Of a stretch of 64,000 nt of DNA, positions 26,361 through 36,810 are shown one piece after another; position 1 is the first letter of the stretch; every line of letters starts with the position of its first letter. The DNA comes from Tritrichomonas musculus. Its lineage: Eukaryota > Parabasalia > Tritrichomonadida > Tritrichomonadidae. The stretch lies in contig JAPFFF010000010.1 of the NCBI GenBank assembly GCA_039105265.1, forward strand, positions 2,790,001 to 2,854,000, written 5' to 3'. A program made the translations under genes and the position numbers. Under the pieces are notes generated by a model. The model made no database searches. It saw only the letters and a list, made by a program, of their open reading frames with translations, and was not told where the DNA came from.

Positions 26361-29300
26361 TTAAATAATTCCTAATCCTTCGTAAAACAATTCATTTATG
26401 TCTTTTATAAAAGGATAATATGACACAATTCGTTTTTGTTTTGGCTTTTTGATACTGATTCTTCCAAAAAGTATTGGATATGGCGGAGTGAACAAAATTT
26501 TTTCCATGATTATAAGGATTTCGTTTACTTCGCCAACAAAACTATTTTGTAGTTCATCTTTTTTGACGATATAATCAAATAATTTACCTGGATCATCAAA
26601 TATAACTTCATTTTGTTCATAATCATCTCGATAATCATTCCATGGTTCATTACTTTCACCTTCATTGAAATCATTAGATTCATAGATTAGACCAAGTTCG
26701 TTCATTAAATTGTATTTTAATATTTGCTGCATTTCAATGTCATCAAATTGAAAATCTGTATTCATAAGTGTCTGATTGTGTTTGTTTTCTTCTTTTGGAT
26801 CATCATTATCTAAATGCAAATCACTAATGTATTTTTTGATGTTTTCATAAGGTTGGTTTTTAAAATTAAACGGTGGATAATGTATTATGTACTTCTTTAA
26901 ATACGAGAACATGTTTTTTGCCATTTCTTTGTTCAAATGGAACTCAAATCGGTAAGTTTTGTCATTAAGTTTTGCAAATGATTTAACAAAATATTTTCTC
27001 GATTCATCGAAATTTGATTCTTTTAAGAAATGCAAAGAAAGTTTCAAATTCGTGAAACATAAAATGAACTTTTTTGATATTTCAAGCCTTTTATCATAAT
27101 GATGAAAATTCTTGTATAATAATGGTTGATCCTCATGTTCTGATGCTTTAATTAGATACTCAATTGCTTCTTGCATTTGGTTTTCTTTTTCTTTCATGCA
27201 AGCAAGGTTAAACTCAGCAAGAGCGAAAAAATTCTCTGATGATCTTTCGAACATGTGTTCAGCATTTCTCATATCATTTAAAAACAACTGATAATATAAT
27301 CCTAAGTTGTTTTGAGCAAAAGGATATTCGGCAAAGGCTGGCTCTTTCAAATATTCAAATGCTTTTTCATTATCACGTGAAAGAGTGAGATACAGCAAGC
27401 CAAGATCATTCAAACTACGATAACGATAGATATTATACAAAGAAGAAACAAAAAAAGCGCCTTCTTTATGTGAATATGTTACAACTTCGTTACATTGAGT
27501 ATTAAAGCATCTTAAAAAATAATCTTCTGCTTTTTTTAGATTGATGTCAAAATACTCGTCATTTGAGAAAAGAATGCCCAGGTTGAAAAGTGCAATTGCA
27601 TTGTTTTGTTTTGCAGATATTTCATAAAAATCTTTCGCTATTAAAACTTTTTGATCAACACCCAATCCTTTTTCATAAAGAGAACCAAGATATGCAATTG
27701 CATTAGAATTATTTTGCAGGGCAGCCAATTCATAGTATTCTTTGGCCTTCAAGTAATCTTGCTTGACACCGTTTCCATTTTCATAAAGAGTTCCAAGATA
27801 CAAAAAAGCCGATGATTCATTGTGTTGTGCAGACAACTCGTAATATTCTTTTGCTTTTGAATAGTTTTGTTTAACACCCTGGCCTAGTTCATAGAGAGCT
27901 CCTAGATTTAAAAGGGCTGTTGGATTGTTTTGTTTGGCTGACAATTCATAATAAGTTATTGCTTCTGAATATTGGTGATTTTGTGCTTTTAAAAAGCCTA
28001 TATTTAAATATCCATTTGAATCGCCTAACTTGGCAGATTTTCCATAATAATCCAAGGCTTTTGAAATGTCTTGCTTTACACCAAGTCCCTTTTCATATAG
28101 ATAACCTAAATTTATCAGTGCTTTTGTGTTGTTTTGTTTGGCAGATAATTCATAGAATTCAATAGCTTTTGAGTAGTCTTGTTCAACGCCATGTCCACTA
28201 GAATAAAGGTTTCCTAGTTGCAAGAAAGCATTCGGATTATTTTGCTTAGCAGCAACTTCATAATATTCTTTTGCCTTTGAATAATTTTGCTGGACACCAA
28301 CTCCATTTTCATATTGACATCCTAACTGCAAGAATGCATTTGCATATCCTTTTATAGCAGCCAATGTATAGTATTCATTTGCTTTCAAATGATCTCGCAT
28401 TATTCCTTGTCCATAATCATAAATTAGTCCTAAATTAAAAAGAGCTCTTGAATTTCCTTGTTTGGCAGCCTTTTCATAATATTCTTTTGCTTTTAAATAA
28501 CTTTTTTCAACACCAAGACCCATGCAATAAATGTTTCCTAAATTCACAAGAGCAGTTGAATTATTCAATTTTGCTGACTTTTCAAAATATTCTTTTCCTT
28601 TCAAATAATCTTTTTCAATACCAATTCCTTCGAAATAAAGTGTTCCTAAATTCAGAAGGGCAAATGAATTATTTTGTTTAGCAGCCAATTCATAATATTT
28701 TTTGGCTTTTAAATGATCTTTATCAACATTAATGCCTTGTTGAAACATGTATCCTAATTTAAAAATAGTACTTGAATTTCCTTCTTTTACTGCCAATTCA
28801 AAATATTCTTGAGCTTTCTGCAAATCTTGTTTAACATCATTTCCTTCTTCAAAAAGGGATCCAAGCATTATGAATGCATCAATATAATTTCCTTTGGCAG
28901 ATAATTCAAAATAATGAATTGCTTTTTCTACGTCTTTTTCAACACCTAAACCTTTATAATACAAGTTTCCTAAATAGTACAAAGCATTTGGATTGTTTTG
29001 TTTTGCACAGTGCTCATAATATTCTTTTGCTTTAAGATAATCTTGTTTTACACCGTAACCTTTTTCATAAAAAATACCTAATTCTAAAAATGCTTCCAAA
29101 TTTTTTCTTATAGCAGCCAACTCAAAGAATTTTTTGGCCTTTAAATAGTCTTGTTCAACACCTAAACCAATACAATAAAGTCTTCCTAAATTATAAAAAG
29201 CATTTGGATTGTTTAGTTTAGCAGATAATTCATATAATTTCTTAGCTTTCAGATAATCTTGTTGAAAACCTTTTCCAATTTCATACATCCTTCCTAGATT

Positions 29301-31388
29301 AAAACAAGCCTTTGAATTTCCTAATTCTGCCGACAATTCATAATATTTTTTAGCTTTTTCATAATCTTGTTTAACACCTCGTCCTTTCTCATATAGTAAT
29401 CCTAAATTTAGAAAGCCATTTGAATTTTTTAATTTAGCTGACCTTTCATAATATTTTTTAGCTTTTAGATAATCTTGCTTAACTCCACTGCCATCTTCGT
29501 AATGTATTCCCAAAAATAAAAGAGCATAAGAATCACCAAGATTGGCAGCTAATTTATAATATTCAATAGCTTTCAATAAATCTTTTTTAACTATTCGTCC
29601 TTGCGAATAATATTCTCCTAGGACAGCATAAAGATCATTATATCTTCCATCTTGCTTAAAAATTAAAAGAGGACAAAAAGAGTAAAGTCTAATAAGATAT
29701 TTGTTGAGGGTATCTTCATTATTAATTTGAATAAAAATGCCTTCAAAAAAATATTGCACAATAAGGCTTGTTTTGTCAAGAATAAACATCTTATCTGTAT
29801 AATGAGTGAAATAAAACTCCAAATAAGATAATTGATTAATTTCATCCAAAATTTTGGATTTGATTTCATCCCTTTTCATCCTCTTTTCTGGATCATATTG
29901 AATGCATGCTTGACAAATGTCTTGTATGTTTTTAGATGCATTTGAAATCATTGGAATTTGTTTACTTTCTTTGTTCCAAAAACTTAACAAATGTTTCTTT
30001 TCAAATAAAAAGTAAATAATCAAGCCAAATGAATAGATATCTGTAGAATATGAAATGTTTCGTCCATCATATTGCTCTGGTGATGTGTATAAAGGCGATC
30101 CAATGTCATATGTCATAGATTTGTTGTCCAATTTACGAATTACATCAAAATCAGATATGTAAGGAATGTAATCGTTGTCAATTAAAATATTCGATGGTTT
30201 TAAATCACGATGAATCAATAAATTTGAATGCAAATAATCAATTCCTTGAAAGAGACGAATGATTGTCATTAAAATATAAGCACTGTCAATTTGTTGCTCT
30301 TTGATAAAATCTTCAAGTGTTCCATTGCTCATAAATTCATAAATAAATCCGATTCTTTGTGTTCCTTTTGTTAAAAACCCATAAAATTTCCTGCAGCAAC
30401 GATGCGAATGATTCTTACAAAAATTAATTTCTCTTTGTTCTCCAGAATAAGTAATTTTCATTATGTAAAGACGAAGACTTTTGATATGAATAACAAGATA
30501 AATAATTCTTTCTCGATTTCCATTAATTTTTCTTAATTTAATAAATTCTTCTTCATGAAAATCTTGGTTGTTTATTGTCTCGTGTTCTTTCTCGTCAAAT
30601 TCTTTCATAATGCTTGCAAATTTTTTAATAACAGTAGTAAACAGTAGTTCAACGGTTATTTTTTGTGATAAAATGCTGTGAAAATTTGTTTTCATTTCAT
30701 GTTCATCTTGTTTGAAAAATGATGGATCTTTGAAAAAGCATGTTGGATAAAAAAACCTTCGAATCAAGTAGCACGAAATTGATGGAATCGTCAATTGAAC
30801 AAATTTGTTATTAATGATGAAACTTCGAAAATGATCACAAAAACTGGTGATCTCATATTTCGTTTGGATTTCAGTTGGATCATCACTTGTAACACTTATC
30901 GTTGATATTTCAATCTTTTCCAATGTTTTAATGATGCTTAAAAAAAAAGAAGTCGGAATATTTTCAATTATTAAACAATTTTTTTCACTACTTATAATAA
31001 CGTTAACCGATTGGGTATATGATTTTGGATTCAGTTGTAAATAATCTTTGTCGTTGTTGCTTTTCAAATTCGTTAATAGTCCTTTTGTCGGATCATTTAT
31101 ATTTGTGATATAAAAAGTGAAAAACCTAAAACTTGACAGAAATTTCGATAATTTTGATTTAATATTATCAAAAACAGCATTTTTTTCATCTTCGCTTATT
31201 GCTTGATTAAGAACAGGAAATTGAAAATATAAAAAATTTAATTCTGAATATATTTTTGTGAATGTCTCACCTTCAATTTGATTTTTTAATAGTTCACATT
31301 GTTCTGGGAGATTGCTGAAAAAGGTTTTTTTCATTATTCGTTTCAGATTTGATAAACTTTTGAAAAATAATGTGTAGTTGGTGGACAT
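26361..31388 (-). CDS. Protein kinase with about 20 Sel1-like repeats
   Basis: 1675 aa in one frame. An N-terminal helical part (1-280) precedes a Ser/Thr-type kinase domain at about 285-520: putative ATP Lys in YIMKITY, catalytic loop HRDLKPSNILI (393-403), DFD at 413-415 in place of DFG, and activation-segment end SPEQYDG. No clear glycine-rich loop is visible, so activity may be unusual. From about 590 to 1330 runs an array of 18-20 Sel1/TPR-like repeats of 36 residues, typified by LGLLYEKGRGVKQDYLKAKKYYE, with two degenerate units. Sel1 arrays are protein-interaction solenoids, and kinase-Sel1 fusions are abundant in trichomonads. The ATG lies within the TIR of the adjacent 31377-32834 element; Met19 is the alternative start. 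Confidence 0.92.
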   Translation of the reverse strand: MSTNYTLFFKSLSNLKRIMKKTFFSNLPEQCELLKNQIEGETFTKIYSELNFLYFQFPVLNQAISEDEKNAVFDNIKSKLSKFLSSFRFFTFYITNINDPTKGLLTNLKSNNDKDYLQLNPKSYTQSVNVIISSEKNCLIIENIPTSFFLSIIKTLEKIEISTISVTSDDPTEIQTKYEITSFCDHFRSFIINNKFVQLTIPSISCYLIRRFFYPTCFFKDPSFFKQDEHEMKTNFHSILSQKITVELLFTTVIKKFASIMKEFDEKEHETINNQDFHEEEFIKLRKINGNRERIIYLVIHIKSLRLYIMKITYSGEQREINFCKNHSHRCCRKFYGFLTKGTQRIGFIYEFMSNGTLEDFIKEQQIDSAYILMTIIRLFQGIDYLHSNLLIHRDLKPSNILIDNDYIPYISDFDVIRKLDNKSMTYDIGSPLYTSPEQYDGRNISYSTDIYSFGLIIYFLFEKKHLLSFWNKESKQIPMISNASKNIQDICQACIQYDPEKRMKRDEIKSKILDEINQLSYLEFYFTHYTDKMFILDKTSLIVQYFFEGIFIQINNEDTLNKYLIRLYSFCPLLIFKQDGRYNDLYAVLGEYYSQGRIVKKDLLKAIEYYKLAANLGDSYALLFLGIHYEDGSGVKQDYLKAKKYYERSAKLKNSNGFLNLGLLYEKGRGVKQDYEKAKKYYELSAELGNSKACFNLGRMYEIGKGFQQDYLKAKKLYELSAKLNNPNAFYNLGRLYCIGLGVEQDYLKAKKFFELAAIRKNLEAFLELGIFYEKGYGVKQDYLKAKEYYEHCAKQNNPNALYYLGNLYYKGLGVEKDVEKAIHYFELSAKGNYIDAFIMLGSLFEEGNDVKQDLQKAQEYFELAVKEGNSSTIFKLGYMFQQGINVDKDHLKAKKYYELAAKQNNSFALLNLGTLYFEGIGIEKDYLKGKEYFEKSAKLNNSTALVNLGNIYCMGLGVEKSYLKAKEYYEKAAKQGNSRALFNLGLIYDYGQGIMRDHLKANEYYTLAAIKGYANAFLQLGCQYENGVGVQQNYSKAKEYYEVAAKQNNPNAFLQLGNLYSSGHGVEQDYSKAIEFYELSAKQNNTKALINLGYLYEKGLGVKQDISKALDYYGKSAKLGDSNGYLNIGFLKAQNHQYSEAITYYELSAKQNNPTALLNLGALYELGQGVKQNYSKAKEYYELSAQHNESSAFLYLGTLYENGNGVKQDYLKAKEYYELAALQNNSNAIAYLGSLYEKGLGVDQKVLIAKDFYEISAKQNNAIALFNLGILFSNDEYFDINLKKAEDYFLRCFNTQCNEVVTYSHKEGAFFVSSLYNIYRYRSLNDLGLLYLTLSRDNEKAFEYLKEPAFAEYPFAQNNLGLYYQLFLNDMRNAEHMFERSSENFFALAEFNLACMKEKENQMQEAIEYLIKASEHEDQPLLYKNFHHYDKRLEISKKFILCFTNLKLSLHFLKESNFDESRKYFVKSFAKLNDKTYRFEFHLNKEMAKNMFSYLKKYIIHYPPFNFKNQPYENIKKYISDLHLDNDDPKEENKHNQTLMNTDFQFDDIEMQQILKYNLMNELGLIYESNDFNEGESNEPWNDYRDDYEQNEVIFDDPGKLFDYIVKKDELQNSFVGEVNEILIIMEKILFTPPYPILFGRISIKKPKQKRIVSYYPFIKDINELFYEGLGII

Positions 31389-32834
31389 AATAATGTTTTT
31401 CGGACATAATCATGTTTGCTCAACTTTTTGAATGGTACACAAAAATAAAACACATTTTTCTCAATACTTTTTAAAGATAATTTGATAATATTATATACTT
31501 TATTAATGTATTTTATGTACATCATTATTTAATTAAATGAGCTATTATATTTGTGATTTATATGAAATTTTGCCATTAATGTAAAAAAAAGTTAAAATGC
31601 TTATTTTATTCTCAATAATTGAAACTTGGGATTTAATAATAATATCATTAATTCATAATCAGTAATGATATAATTTTGTCAGATAATTGATATCTAAAAA
31701 CTTTCATATAAGAAAATTTTGATGCACAAAATAAAGTTAAAATCATATCACTTTTTTATTTTTTTCCAATAAAAAATAAAAACTTTTAAATTTTTATTTA
31801 AATATTTGATATAATGCATATAGTATAATGATATTGAAAGAATAAAATTGGCGGTTCTACTCAAGATCTATTACCTTAATGAAAAAGAGTAACTTCTGAA
31901 ATAACTGAAAAAGACTTTCAATTTTAGACATTGAGAAATTATTTTCATTATTTTAATAGTTCTTCTATACTTACCTAATATTTATTGATTAATTGCTATT
32001 TTTAATGCTATTATAATAGAAAAAATAAAAAAGTGTAATTTGTATATTTCTTAGAAAAACCTGAAATCTTGATGGGCAACAATGATTTTTAGAGGATTAA
32101 TAATATATTTCATTGTATGTATTATCAAATAATGTAATTCTGAAATCATATCAATTATGCATGAGTGATTTATGAATGATTTTGAATGAAAAAAAGAAAA
32201 ATGAAATTTTTCCAAGATTGATTCTTTTTCAACCATATTATTATATTTAATATATTATATGCATCATATAGATGATTAATACTGCATCTAATTTGAAATA
32301 AAATAAACTCATTTTTCAAAATTAGTAATTTTGTATGAATGATTTTTGCCATATTTTGAAAACACTTTTTCTTTTTATATAATTATTATTTCAATAAATT
32401 CTTTTCTAAAATATAATATATACATTATATTCTAAAATAATAACTATGTTAGAGCAAATTAAAACAACCTTTTTTTTATGGTAAAAGCATGAAATGTGAT
32501 ATGAAAAGAGTTTTTTGAGTAGTGAAATGAAAATGAAACCATTTTTTCTAATTATCTATTTTATTTCAATAAATAATAATGATACATTTTAATTATAGAT
32601 GAAAAGTAAATTATAATTTTTTTCAAATAATAAAAAAATATTCAGAAATTAAAAATTCGATATCATATTTATGATCAAATTTAGTTTGATAAAAGTGAAT
32701 GAAAATCGGGGAATAAAATGTATCCAATATGATATTAATTGTTCTACAATTGTTTTTTTAAAAGTCCAATTTGAATATATAGAAATGATGTGAAAACATA
32801 ATTATGTCTCCAAAACAGAATTATGTCCACCAAC
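31377..32834. mobile_element. 1.46-kb non-coding element with 42-base TIRs and TA flanks
   Basis: The left end reads GTTGGTGGACATAAT, then TGTTTT, then GACATAAT and ATGTTT. The right end, inverted, has the same blocks at the same spacing, with about 7 mismatches in 42 bases. Both outer ends are flanked by TA, as for Tc1/mariner elements, and each TIR has two GACATAAT words. The inside is about 80 percent AT and has no frame longer than about 60 codons, so it would be non-autonomous or fully decayed. The left TIR contains the start codon of the kinase gene. Confidence 0.65.
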
Positions 32835-33152
32835 TATGTAACCAAAATAAAAAGCTTTTTTTTTTTATAAAATTTATATAAAGAAGAAAATATTTTGATA
32901 TTATTTATAAATAATAGCATTTTTATATTTATATATATAATTTATTTGGATGAAAACTCTAATTTCATAAAGATATAATATGAATATTATTTAAAAAAAT
33001 AGCCTTCACAATTTTTTGTGTCATCTCATATAATACAATGTTTTATGAAATATATAAATATTGTTTTTTATCTTCTTATTTTTTTATAAATTTTATAAAA
33101 ATAGAATTTATAAAAGGTTTAAAAAATATGGAAGATAAAAATATTTTGTATT
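32835..33152. other. AT-rich intergenic region
   Basis: About 320 bases of T- and A-rich DNA between the TIR element and the E2-like gene. I see no gene or structured repeat in it. Confidence 0.6.
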
Positions 33153-33389
33153 TTATAATTTATCCAAATCTTCAAGTTTTTCAGTAAGAGGATTTCCTGT
33201 AACAATGCAAACTGGATTGTCAGAAGATTTTAATATATCAATTAATTCATCCAAAAAGTAGAAAGCGCCGGATGATGCCTTATACAGTCTGTGTTGTTTA
33301 TCAAGTTTTTTAGATTGAATTTTCTCATATAATTCAGGATGTGTTTCCCCGTTTAAACTGCACAGTGAAGAATAATTTCTCATCATCAA
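33153..33389 (-). other. Coding-like extension in a second frame after the E2-like gene
   Basis: Minus-strand frame of 78 codons overlapping the last 19 codons of the E2-like frame. It reads naturally as protein (LCSLNGETHPELYEKIQSKK, then FYFLDELIDILKSSDNPVC). It may be the true C-terminus of the E2-like gene reached by a frame change (mutation, assembly error or recoding), or a separate remnant. No trichomonad-type intron signals are visible at the junction. Confidence 0.4.
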
Positions 33390-33891
33390 TTATTTTAGCA
33401 TTAGAGATATATTCCATGTAATCATCTTTCGCATTCATATCAATAGATTCTCTCGCTAACTTTTTGTATTCAGCACGATCGTTATTATAAATTGTCAGTA
33501 TTTGAATATCAATTGCGTTTTCAGGTGAAGGGAAAGACAAAAGTTTCTTAATTTTCTTCAAAATAGTAAGAATTGAAATTGAAGGCGAATAACCGTCACA
33601 AATTTCATACAAACAAATTTGACCTTCCTTCGAGACATTCAAATGATAAGGAACAGAAATAAACTTTATTTCGGGTGCTCTTACCGGATACTCATCAGGA
33701 AAATTAGCCTTCAAATTCCATTTATCTTGATAAGGCGAATTATCCGGTCCGGCCAAAAAGACATTCAAATTGTAGGTTGATCCCAAATGGAAAATTTTCA
33801 TGCCAGGGTCATAATTGATTGAATCAGGATCACAAACTTGCAACAGAAGGAAAGTCTCATGTAAAAATTTCTTTTCATTTAAAGAGCACAT
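33334..33891 (-). CDS. Ubiquitin-conjugating enzyme E2-like protein
   Basis: About 185 aa from MCSLNEKKFLHETF; an upstream ATG at 33981 would add 30 atypical residues. The UBC fold is recognisable: helix 1 at 4-17; LAGPDNSPYQDKWNLKANFP (46-65) with the G-P-x-x-S/T-P-Y pattern; YPVRAPEIKFIS; HLN at 83-85 for the usual HPN; and active-site Cys93 in GQICLYEI followed by YSPSISILTILKKIKKLLSFP. Such enzymes carry ubiquitin or a relative as a thioester and pass it to targets through E3 ligases. The C-terminal 40 residues go beyond the core, and reading appears to continue in another frame. Confidence 0.75.
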   Translation of the reverse strand: MCSLNEKKFLHETFLLLQVCDPDSINYDPGMKIFHLGSTYNLNVFLAGPDNSPYQDKWNLKANFPDEYPVRAPEIKFISVPYHLNVSKEGQICLYEICDGYSPSISILTILKKIKKLLSFPSPENAIDIQILTIYNNDRAEYKKLARESIDMNAKDDYMEYISNAKIIDDEKLFFTVQFKRGNTS

Positions 33892-34034
33892 TTTCTTTGT
33901 TGTCAAAATTTGAATACTTACATTTTGAGTGAAATATTTATAAATATTGATGCTTTGTAAAATGTTGAATATTGAGAACACTATTTAAAAGAATGATTTT
34001 TGGTTCATTTTCTTTTTCATATTGCCTTAAAATA

Positions 34035-34879
34035 TTAGAGGAGGGTCAACTAATTGAATGGGCTATTTTTTCTCATTGTTTGCCTTTTTTTTCGTTATGT
34101 AATTAATAAATTCTAAATTTTATTTTATTTATAAATAATATAAAAATAATTATGTATAAATATTACTTTTATGATTTGATTAAGGGCAATCGATGAAAAT
34201 TGGAGAATATAAATTTCAAATAATTCATGATAGATCAAATGATGATTTGAAAGTATCCGCTAATATAATTAGAATAAGCCATGTGAGATTCAATATTTTT
34301 ACAAAATGGCTGAGATATAACCAGTTTTTTGAAATAATTACTGATGCTATTAAATCAAACATTGCCACAAATTCAACACACCAAATCATTTGAAAACAAT
34401 ATATTAGATATATATGCGTATAATAAATCTATTTATTCGACTAAATTTCAAATCCCAACTACCAATATTTTATTAGAGTCATAATAAGTTACACTCGATC
34501 ATTAGATTTATGCATTCTCCCAAGAAAATATATAAATTGATTTAAAATACCGTATGAGTAATTATTTTTTATATCTATATATATGATTAAATATGCAAGA
34601 ATATTTAAAAAATATTATTATCCCATCAAGAAAAATTTGTAAATCTAATATACTAAAATTTGAAAAGAAAAAATTGAGAGAAAAAAATATTTAAATATGC
34701 ATTCAAATTAGACTAATATGGAATAAAACATTTTTATCTCAATAATATAAATAAATTATAGAGATATTTTAGATAGAAAAACTATTATATATTATATTAA
34801 ATATTATGTGTACTTATGAAAAATCCAAACCAATTATACTTTGAGTTTTTGTGTTAAAAATAAGTTGACTCTCCTCTAA
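34035..34879. mobile_element. 845-base element with 19-base terminal inverted repeats
   Basis: Ends TTAGAGGAGGGTCAACTAA and, inverted, TTAGAGGAGAGTCAACTTA (two mismatches). Four bases, AATA, occur just outside both ends and could be a target-site duplication. The inside is AT-rich; the only open frame is 66 codons at 34193-34393, which I do not support as a gene. Probably a non-autonomous DNA transposon of unidentified superfamily. Confidence 0.5.
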
Positions 34880-35202
34880 AATATTACGATATTCAAAATT
34901 TTTAATGCCATGTGAATTAAAAAAAAAAAAAATCTTTGAATAGGTCTCAATTTTGAATGTCCTCAGAACCGCAGCCTTAAAAAATTGGCCTTTGAGTTCA
35001 ATTTTTCTATAGAAATAAAAAAATATGATTTTCTGAAATTCTTATCCTTTCCAAAATATAAATAAATCAAATGTAGATCTGTCGCAATGAGAAAAAAATA
35101 AATAAAATATATATTTAAAATGAGTAGAGAAAAAAAATCGAAAATTACTCTAAAATATATATAATTTATTTACATTCAGACAAATTGTAAAAATGATAGC
35201 AG
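34880..35202. other. AT-rich intergenic region
   Basis: About 320 bases downstream of the kinase stop (the kinase is on the minus strand) with poly-A runs and ATATAT stretches. No gene or repeat supported. Confidence 0.6.
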
Positions 35203-36285
35203 TCATGATTCTTTGGAATAGAGAATTGATGAGAGGTCTTCCCTTGATTTATTTGAAGCTAAACTTCTTGGCCATGAGAATGATCGATTTTCCTTCTTAA
35301 AAGAGTAATTTTCATCGCAAACAATGGCTGATATATAATTAATAGTGGATGAAAGATCAATCTGAGGCGAATTTTTAGTTTGGGCGGGAATTTGGAATGT
35401 TTCCTTCGCAGACTGGAAAAATGGATGGTTGAGGAGTTCTTGCATTGAAATTCGATTCTTTTGAGTGATGCTAAGCATTTTTTGAATGGCATCAACAAGA
35501 GATGGCGAACGATTATGATTCTCTGGAAAGATAAGAGGAGTTGTCTCTATATTATGGATAATTTCATATAAATTATTACCAGTAAATGGTATATAACCAA
35601 ATGCTGCTTCATATAAGCTGATACCAAGGCTCCAAACATCTTCTTTGCAAGGATCTTCTTCAGGCTCCTCAGCAAAAAGCTCAGGAGCTTGATATGCTGG
35701 AGTTCCTATAACGTGCTCAAGGCTTTGAAAGCTATGGCCAATGCCAAAATCCGCAAGCTTTGCTTGGCCTTTTGAGAATAGCATGATATTTGCTGGTTTA
35801 ACGTCATGATGAACAATTCCTTGTGAATGTAAATACACAAGGCCATCAATAATCTGTTTAAAAATAGTGGCGAGATTTTCATCACTCAGGAAAACGTTTT
35901 CTGAAATCTGATTTTCAAGAGTACCCAAATTAGCATACTCAATGAATAAATATGCTGTATCAACTTGTTTGGCATATAGAACCTCATGAAGTTTTATAAT
36001 GCTCGGGTGATCTAAGAGTCTCATTATTCTGATTTCTCTATCAAGCCCTAATGTTCCATTTTCTGAGTGTTGTTGTTCAGATAAATGCACCAGTTTGGCT
36101 GCATAAAAAGATTTTGTAATGCTGTTTTGTGATAAATAAACTTTGCTTGTGGATCCATATCCGAGTTTTTTGAGTAAGTAATATTGATTAACCTTTTTTA
36201 TAACACGCTTTTTTGTTTCTTCTATAACAACTCTTCGAAATGATTGAAGATTTAGTAAACTATTATTTTGTCTAATTGGAAACAT
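35203..36285 (-). CDS. Serine/threonine protein kinase, CaMKK/CAMK-like
   Basis: 360 aa, complete kinase domain at about 35-295: GYGSTSKV (42-49), Lys64 in YAAKLV, Glu84, catalytic HHDVKPANIM (159-168; His replaces the usual Arg before Asp), DFG at 179-181, GTPAYQAPE at the end of the activation segment and DVWSLGISLYEAAFG in helix F. The insert after the ATP Lys and the ADFGIGHSF...GTPAYQAPE pattern recall the CaMKK/LKB1-kinase type. The C-terminal 65 residues are Ser-rich and probably regulatory. Predicted cytoplasmic and active. Exact subfamily is tentative. Confidence 0.9.
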   Translation of the reverse strand: MFPIRQNNSLLNLQSFRRVVIEETKKRVIKKVNQYYLLKKLGYGSTSKVYLSQNSITKSFYAAKLVHLSEQQHSENGTLGLDREIRIMRLLDHPSIIKLHEVLYAKQVDTAYLFIEYANLGTLENQISENVFLSDENLATIFKQIIDGLVYLHSQGIVHHDVKPANIMLFSKGQAKLADFGIGHSFQSLEHVIGTPAYQAPELFAEEPEEDPCKEDVWSLGISLYEAAFGYIPFTGNNLYEIIHNIETTPLIFPENHNRSPSLVDAIQKMLSITQKNRISMQELLNHPFFQSAKETFQIPAQTKNSPQIDLSSTINYISAIVCDENYSFKKENRSFSWPRSLASNKSREDLSSILYSKES

Positions 36286-36810
36286 TGAACGTTGTGATGA
36301 TTTTTATTTATTTTAATTCTATTGAAAGTCTGGACAACTATTTCTTAGAATAAAAACATAAAATTCAAATATTCAATATGTATAGAAAATATATTGAATA
36401 ACAAATGGAAGGAAATTTGAATTGTTTTCAAAGCATTAAATTTGGAAACTGAAAAAAAAAATACATTTATCTTTAATTAAAATTTATTTTGTAACTTAAT
36501 AAATATATAATTTGTTCATATAATTAATAATAACTATAACCACCTTATATTTTGATATATACTCTATTATTAAAAAATAATTATTATTTTAATGAAGCTT
36601 ATTAGCTAAACGTATATACTCTATTATTATAAAAACTAAAGCCAAAACATTTCAAAAAAACTATTATTCTGTTGGAAAAATAAAACTATCAGGTCATTAA
36701 AAAGAAAATTAATAGTGTTACTAAATGAAACGAGCACTAATGTTACTAGCAGGATGTTATAGGTAATAGAAAGAAAAAAGAAATTCATATAAATTGAGCT
36801 ATTTACTTAT
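36286..36810. other. AT-rich intergenic region
   Basis: No gene. TATATACTCTATTATTA occurs twice in direct orientation near 36560 and 36610. Otherwise simple AT-rich sequence between the kinase and the legumain gene. Confidence 0.55.

Noticed and set aside
32051-32352. Two overlapping minus-strand ORFs of about 60 codons as a transposase remnant
   Set aside because: No DDE/D-type motifs or helix-turn-helix visible; composition is that of the AT-rich filler.
34193-34393. Plus-strand ORF of 66 codons
   Set aside because: Inside a non-coding inverted-repeat element, ordinary composition, no motif.
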